DNA of 10,415 bases from the NCBI GenBank assembly GCA_948482415.1, contig CAOMFZ010000067.1, positions 1 to 10,415 on the forward strand. Direction: 5' to 3'. Origin of the DNA: an uncultured Mailhella sp. (lineage in GTDB: Bacteria > Desulfobacterota > Desulfovibrionia > Desulfovibrionales > Desulfovibrionaceae). Positions 5,925-10,415 of this stretch are shown here, piece by piece. The translations under genes and the position numbers were made by a program. Position 1 is the stretch's first letter. Every line of letters begins with the position of its first letter. The notes below the pieces were generated by a model that saw only the letters and a program-made list of their open reading frames with translations, made no database searches and was not told where the DNA came from.

Positions 5925-7646
5925 ATGTCAGAACAAGCTATCCCCCAATGGGCACAACATTATGACCATGATGCCCCTATGGAATTTAATTTTATCCCCT
6001 GCAATCTTCAGGATTATCTTGCAGAAGCAGCCCAAACAGCAGGAAAGACGCTTGCCGTACAATTCCATAACTTCAAAATAACCTATGAAAAACTCAACGA
6101 AAAGGCAGAAAATGTCGCTGCTGCCTTTCGTGATTTGGGCATTGAAAAAGGGGATAGAATTGCCATTATGCTGCCTAACCTCCCTCAAACAGTTATCGCT
6201 TTTTGGGGAGCTATCAAAGCCGGCGCTATTGTTGTTATGACCAATCCTCTGTATATGGAAAAGGAATTAACCCACCATTTCAATGATTCCAAACCTAAAA
6301 TCCTTGTGACTCTTGATTTGTTCTGGTCTAAAATTGAGCCATTAAAAGAAGCTCTTGGCGTTGAAAAGTTCATTATTACCAGAACTTCCGAAGCATTGGC
6401 TTTCCCCCTCAATATTCTTCAAACCCTCAAGGCTAAACGCTCCCATGAATTTATTAAAATTCCTTTTGGAAAAAATATCATTCCATGGAAAAAACTTTTA
6501 AATAACAAAGACCGTTATATTGCACCAAATTCTGACCCTAAAAATACTATTGCCCTTTTGCAGTATACAGGCGGAACAACAGGTTTTTCAAAAGGTGCCA
6601 TGCTCACCCATGCAAACCTGACTATTCAAATTCAGCAGCTCCTCGAAGTTTTGCACACCAAAGAACACCCCATGGACCATTTATTTATTGGGGTTATGCC
6701 TTTCTTCCATGTTTTCGGGCTGGTTGGCTGCCTGATTTTGCCTACGGTTTTGAAATCTCCCACCATTCCTGTTCCCCGTTATGTTCCTGCCGACCTCTTG
6801 GAAATTATCAGAAAATATCGTCCTACTTTCTTCTGCGGCGCTCCTGCCATTTATATTTCACTCATGCAGCAAAAGAAAATTAAAGAAGTGGATATGACCT
6901 GTATCCAATTCTGTATTTCCGGTTCTTCCCCATTCCCGCTTGCCAGCCTGAAACGATTCCAGGAGCTGACAAAAGCAAAAATTACCGAAGGTCTGGGGCT
7001 GACAGAAGCTTCTCCTGTGGTTTCTGCCAACCCGCTTTTTGGTTTGCAAAAAGCAGGCTCCATTGGTATGGCTATCCCCGGAACTGAACTTAAAATCGTT
7101 GACCCGGAAGACGGCGTGACAGAATATGGCAACAACCAACCCGGCGAACTTCTGGTTAAAGGCCCGCAAGTTATGCTTGGCTACTGGAACCACCCCGAAG
7201 AAACAGCCAACAGCATCCGCGATGGCTGGCTCTATACCGGTGATATTGCCTATCGTGACGATGACGGCTATCACTTTATTGTGGACAGAAAGAAAGATAT
7301 GGCTATCGTGGGCGGATATAATGTTTATCCCAGCGAAATTGATGAAGTTCTTTATGAATACCCCAAAATCCATGAAGCAGTGTCACTCAGCATTCCTCAC
7401 CGCTCAAAAGGTGAAATTTTGAAAGCCTATATTGTTCCAAAACCCGGTGAAAAAGTCAGTGCAGCTGAAATTATGGCATTTTGCCGTGAAAAACTGGCTT
7501 CTTACAAAGTCCCCCGCATGATTGAAATTCGCGAAGAACTGCCTAAGAGCATGGTTGGAAAAATTTTGCGCCGTGCACTGCGCGATGAAGAAGAAAAGAA
7601 ACTGCAGGCAGAAAAAGAGAACCAAAAAGAAGAAAATAGTAAATAA
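5925..7646 (+). CDS. fadD: long-chain fatty acid-CoA ligase, FadD-like (573 aa)
   Basis: AMP-forming acyl-CoA synthetase that activates fatty acids with ATP and CoA at the inner face of the membrane, for degradation or for lipid incorporation. Motifs in order: P-loop YTGGTTGFSKG (214-224), EGLGLTE (355-361), GWLYTGD (434-440), DRKKDMAIVGGYNVYP (about 450-465), and the catalytic Lys in SMVGKILRR (K546). It ends in a short charged tail rich in Lys and Glu. Length matches bacterial FadD (about 560 aa). It differs clearly from the ligase at 253-1902, so the two are not recent duplicates. AAGGA (5914-5918) six bases before ATG 5925 supports the start. It sits 20 bp after nadE and 6 bp before an SGNH-like gene. 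The exact acyl substrate is unknown; DitA- or aryl-type ligases are less likely alternatives. Confidence 0.92.
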   Translation: MSEQAIPQWAQHYDHDAPMEFNFIPCNLQDYLAEAAQTAGKTLAVQFHNFKITYEKLNEKAENVAAAFRDLGIEKGDRIAIMLPNLPQTVIAFWGAIKAGAIVVMTNPLYMEKELTHHFNDSKPKILVTLDLFWSKIEPLKEALGVEKFIITRTSEALAFPLNILQTLKAKRSHEFIKIPFGKNIIPWKKLLNNKDRYIAPNSDPKNTIALLQYTGGTTGFSKGAMLTHANLTIQIQQLLEVLHTKEHPMDHLFIGVMPFFHVFGLVGCLILPTVLKSPTIPVPRYVPADLLEIIRKYRPTFFCGAPAIYISLMQQKKIKEVDMTCIQFCISGSSPFPLASLKRFQELTKAKITEGLGLTEASPVVSANPLFGLQKAGSIGMAIPGTELKIVDPEDGVTEYGNNQPGELLVKGPQVMLGYWNHPEETANSIRDGWLYTGDIAYRDDDGYHFIVDRKKDMAIVGGYNVYPSEIDEVLYEYPKIHEAVSLSIPHRSKGEILKAYIVPKPGEKVSAAEIMAFCREKLASYKVPRMIEIREELPKSMVGKILRRALRDEEEKKLQAEKENQKEENSK

Positions 7647-7652
7647 CATATT

Positions 7653-9347
7653 ATGAAAATTGCTGTTGTTGGCACATCAAACAGTATTCGGGTTGAAGGT
7701 TATTTTCCTTTATATCAGGCTGTTGAATATCCAAATATTGTTGACAATTTGTCTCTTGGCGGGTCAAATTGCCAACTTATTCCTTTCAGTATTGAAAAAT
7801 ACAATATTTTTGATACATATGACTTTTTAATTACTGACACAGCCATTAATGACGGCGATTATTTAGCTCCCAAGCTTCGCACTCCAGACTGGCTTTATAA
7901 TGAACTGTATTCTATTTTGTCCATGGTTAAGGAATCCCCCATACATCATTTACATTTAATTTTTCCCTATGATATTGAATATAAAGAACATTATAAAATC
8001 CATTGTCAGGTTTGTCAGGAGTTGGGAGTTCCTTATCTTGACATTGGAAAAATTGTTTCTGCCAGCCGGCAGTATGGAGTAAAAACACTCTATACAGATA
8101 TACGCCATATTTCTTATTTTCTATCTAAACAGCTCGCGTACATTATTAAGGAAGAAAGAAAAAGAATTTTTTCTGTACAAAAATCTGATGACATATCAGC
8201 TTGTTACAAAACGAAAAAATATATTCTTTATTCCCTGCCGGAAAAATTTAAAGATAAATTCCCCACCTGCACAAAAAGTTCCACCCTTTTATCCTATGAC
8301 TATATTCGATTAAAAGAAAATGATACACTCTGCCTTGATAATTTACCGCCATTAAATCTTGAAAGTATTTCTTTTTGGTCAAATACAAGAGGGGGATATT
8401 ATACGCTGGAAACAGAAAACCATAAACAAAATTTCAATTTATTTTATACAGAAACACATTTTACCCATTTCAGACCACTGCCCAAAGAAGCTTTTCCTGT
8501 TAATAAATTTTTAAAACTTAAGCTTGGGCTTGATGCAAACTATCCTCCACCTCTGCTCGAATATATGTTTAAGCCCCTTTATACTGAAAACAACGAACTT
8601 ATTCTCAATTCTTTCCTTTTTTCACAAAATATCAATCCGCCCCGCAAGTGGGAAGAAAAAGACATTCAAGATAATTCTGACCGGTATATGGCAGCATTCC
8701 ATAAAATTTGTTCTTTTTGCACGGCTGTATCCAAATACTCCAATGATATTGCTTTGCAGTATATTCCTGTTGACTTTATTTTTATTGCAGCGCATGCTTT
8801 TCCAAAAAATCAAATTTTACGCAAAGAGTTTTTAAAACGATTAAAAAAATCTGATAATCCGTATTTTGCCTATGCCTATGTAAAACTGTATTTATTACCA
8901 CGAAAAAAATACACCATTGCCATAAAAATTTTACAGTATCTCCTCACTCAAAAAAATATTCTCAATGCAGTGATGGATTTAGTACATTGTTATGTCAAAT
9001 TAAAACAATATGATGAAGCACTTAACAGTGTTAAATTAATTACTGACGACCGGTATCACAGCAAGCGACTGCAATTACTTTGCTTCATTTATGCACACAT
9101 GAATTTGCCGGAACTTTTCTTCAAAAAAGCACAGGAACTGCTTGCATTTAATGAAAAATTTTCTACTGTTCTCGATATTGCGGATAATTGTATCGTTATG
9201 AAAAAATACAAAGAAGCATCAGAATTTCTGCAAACAATATTTGAAGACTACAGAAGCTTTGTTTATGAAGGGCAGCGCGACAGCATTATGGAAAAAGTAA
9301 AAGAAGTTCAAGGCTATTTGAAAAAGAATACAGAGCAAAATTCATGA
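7653..9347 (+). CDS. SGNH-hydrolase-like protein with TPR-like C-terminus (564 aa)
   Basis: I do not recognise a named family. The N-terminus (about 1-170) looks like an SGNH/GDSL-type alpha/beta domain. Block I reads VVGTSNSI with candidate nucleophile S9 (the usual Asp of GDS is Thr), block II is GG at 37-38, block III is IND (65-67), and block V is DIRH (D149, H152). A middle region (about 188-292), rich in beta-type residues and aromatics, is conserved in the next gene (LxNLP, NLES, GYYxL, FRPxPxxxFPV). The C-terminal part (about 370-560) is helical with TPR-like periodicity, for example KQYDEALNSV and KKYKEASEFL. No signal peptide or membrane segment is visible, so it is probably cytoplasmic. 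The start is 6 bp after fadD without a clear Shine-Dalgarno, suggesting translational coupling. Base composition is clearly more AT-rich than fadD, hinting at separate acquisition. A role in acylation or deacylation of a glycan or other acceptor is only a guess. Confidence 0.8.
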   Translation: MKIAVVGTSNSIRVEGYFPLYQAVEYPNIVDNLSLGGSNCQLIPFSIEKYNIFDTYDFLITDTAINDGDYLAPKLRTPDWLYNELYSILSMVKESPIHHLHLIFPYDIEYKEHYKIHCQVCQELGVPYLDIGKIVSASRQYGVKTLYTDIRHISYFLSKQLAYIIKEERKRIFSVQKSDDISACYKTKKYILYSLPEKFKDKFPTCTKSSTLLSYDYIRLKENDTLCLDNLPPLNLESISFWSNTRGGYYTLETENHKQNFNLFYTETHFTHFRPLPKEAFPVNKFLKLKLGLDANYPPPLLEYMFKPLYTENNELILNSFLFSQNINPPRKWEEKDIQDNSDRYMAAFHKICSFCTAVSKYSNDIALQYIPVDFIFIAAHAFPKNQILRKEFLKRLKKSDNPYFAYAYVKLYLLPRKKYTIAIKILQYLLTQKNILNAVMDLVHCYVKLKQYDEALNSVKLITDDRYHSKRLQLLCFIYAHMNLPELFFKKAQELLAFNEKFSTVLDIADNCIVMKKYKEASEFLQTIFEDYRSFVYEGQRDSIMEKVKEVQGYLKKNTEQNS

Positions 9348-10415
9348 AAATTGCTGTCGTTGGCACATCAAATTCAATTCTGGCAAGCGGCTATTTTCCT
9401 CTTTACAGAGCAATGGAATATCCCAATCAGGTGGATAATTTTTCGCACGGAGCTTCCTATTGCCATTATATTCCTTTTGCCTTTGAAAAATATGCCATTT
9501 TAGAAAACTATGATTTTCTTATTACTGACTGCTGCCCCAATGACGGCTCATTTTTTCCGTATGCGCGCACGGAAACTTGGCTGTATAATGAACTTTATTC
9601 TGTTTTTTCACACATTAAAGAGAAAAACTGCAAACATTTGCACCTTATTTTCCCCACAAATCTCCCTTTTGCCGTTCATGAAGAAATCCACAGACAAGTC
9701 TGCACTGAACTTGCTGTTCCCTTTCTTGATATTGGTGCTGTTTTAAAAAATTTCCCGCAAACACCGGGACAGCCGCTTTATGCTGACAAAATGCATATTG
9801 CGCCCTTTTATGCAAAACAACTTTCCTGCATTATCAGGCAAAAGCGCCAAGAAATAACAAATTCACTGGAACAAACGGAGCATTCCTTTTCCTGTAAACA
9901 CAAAGAATATTTTATTTATGATTTAACAAAAAACAACAATAAGTTACTTGCTAAAACACCTGTGATCACGCATGCAACATCTTTACGGACAGAAAAATTT
10001 ATTCAATTAAAACAAGGAGATGAAATTTACCTTGAAAATTTACCCTGCTGTAATTTAGAAAGCCTGTATTTTTATACTAATTTTGAAGCTGGCTATTATT
10101 CACTGACATCTGAAAATACTATAAAAAATTATAATCTTAATTATCATTTAGCTAATATTTTTCACTTCCGCCCTATTCCTGCCAATACATTTCCTGTCAC
10201 CGATTTTCTCAAAATAAAAGCAGGTTTTAATCTTGAATGTCAAGAAATTATGGAAGAATTTAACATTCAGCCCGTTGATAAAAATAACAGCGAACTGCTG
10301 ATAAATGCACTTCTTTTTTCAAAAGAACTCAATCCTCCGCTTCCATGGCAGCCAAAAGAAACGCCCTCCATTAATGAAAAGGATTTAAAAAATTACAATA
10401 AAATCAATACGGTTA
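9344..10415 (+). CDS. second SGNH-hydrolase-like paralogue, 3' truncated by window end
   Basis: An open frame of 357 codons without a stop runs from ATG 9344 to the window edge. It overlaps the previous stop codon as ATGA, so translation is almost certainly coupled. It is a tandem paralogue of the upstream gene: both begin MKIAVVGTSNSI, continue GYFPLY and EYP, and share YDFLITD, WLYNELYS and HLHLIFP. The same SGNH-like positions are present: S9, G36, N66-D67 and D148/H151 (DKMH). The middle domain (about 188-293) is retained, with ENLPCCNLES, GYYSL and FRPIPANTFPV. It is followed by LLFSKELNPPLPW, matching FLFSQNINPPRKW upstream. If it has the same layout, a TPR-like part of about 200 residues lies beyond the window. 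The proteins have diverged substantially outside these blocks, so the duplication is not recent. Function unknown. Confidence 0.85.
   Translation, partial: MKIAVVGTSNSILASGYFPLYRAMEYPNQVDNFSHGASYCHYIPFAFEKYAILENYDFLITDCCPNDGSFFPYARTETWLYNELYSVFSHIKEKNCKHLHLIFPTNLPFAVHEEIHRQVCTELAVPFLDIGAVLKNFPQTPGQPLYADKMHIAPFYAKQLSCIIRQKRQEITNSLEQTEHSFSCKHKEYFIYDLTKNNNKLLAKTPVITHATSLRTEKFIQLKQGDEIYLENLPCCNLESLYFYTNFEAGYYSLTSENTIKNYNLNYHLANIFHFRPIPANTFPVTDFLKIKAGFNLECQEIMEEFNIQPVDKNNSELLINALLFSKELNPPLPWQPKETPSINEKDLKNYNKINTV

Larger units (their letters stand above)
3557..10415 (+). other. predicted operon dapB-nadE-fadD-SGNH1-SGNH2
   Basis: Five consecutive + strand genes have gaps of 14, 20, 6 and -4 bases, with no terminator-like hairpin plus T-run between them. 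One promoter upstream of dapB is the only good candidate start signal. The first three genes have clear Shine-Dalgarno sequences; the last two do not and are likely translated by coupling. The operon continues past the right edge. Confidence 0.75.

Noticed and set aside
6858..7373. 171-codon open frame on the minus strand inside fadD
   Set aside because: It lies wholly antisense to a well-supported gene, has no ribosome site, and its translation resembles no family; it is a by-product of codon bias in fadD.
9510..9746. 78-codon + strand frame
   Set aside because: It is out of frame within the second SGNH-like gene, whose own frame stays open from 9344 to the window end.
1..10415. tRNA, rRNA, CRISPR array, insertion sequence or phage genes
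   Set aside because: No tRNA-like cloverleaf, regularly spaced direct repeats, transposase, integrase or phage structural gene was seen on either strand.

Overview
The window reads as chromosomal DNA of a moderately low-GC Gram-negative bacterium. The gene content and protein style (an ACSF2-type acyl-CoA ligase, an RlmM-like methyltransferase, HU, and dapB-nadE-fadD in one run) suggest a host-associated member of the Desulfovibrionaceae. That assignment is an inference from protein resemblance; no rRNA or other taxonomic marker is present. All convincing genes are on the + strand.

Left part (1-3300): a structured, GC-richer non-coding stretch (1-100) holds a 14-bp imperfect hairpin and a 10-bp direct repeat. 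A good sigma70-like promoter (196-224) then drives an AMP-forming acyl-CoA ligase (253-1902). After 25 bp comes an RlmM-like rRNA 2'-O-methyltransferase (1928-2896). A promoter at the end of that gene drives hup (HU DNA-binding protein, 2961-3236), which is closed by a clear intrinsic terminator (3264-3291).

Middle (3292-3556): an intergenic spacer with three successive inverted repeats of unknown role, followed by the putative promoter of the next operon.

Right part (3557-10415, runs off the window): one tightly packed operon, dapB (lysine/peptidoglycan precursor), nadE (NAD synthetase), fadD (acyl-CoA ligase) and two tandem paralogues with an N-terminal SGNH-hydrolase-like domain. The first paralogue also has a helical, TPR-like C-terminus. 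The second starts by a 4-base ATGA overlap and is cut off by the window end. Gaps are 14, 20, 6 and -4 bp.

The most notable points are the apparent loss of the glutaminase catalytic Glu and Cys in the NadE amidase domain, the tandem SGNH-like/TPR-like gene pair coupled to an acyl-CoA ligase, and the two unexplained structured non-coding regions.
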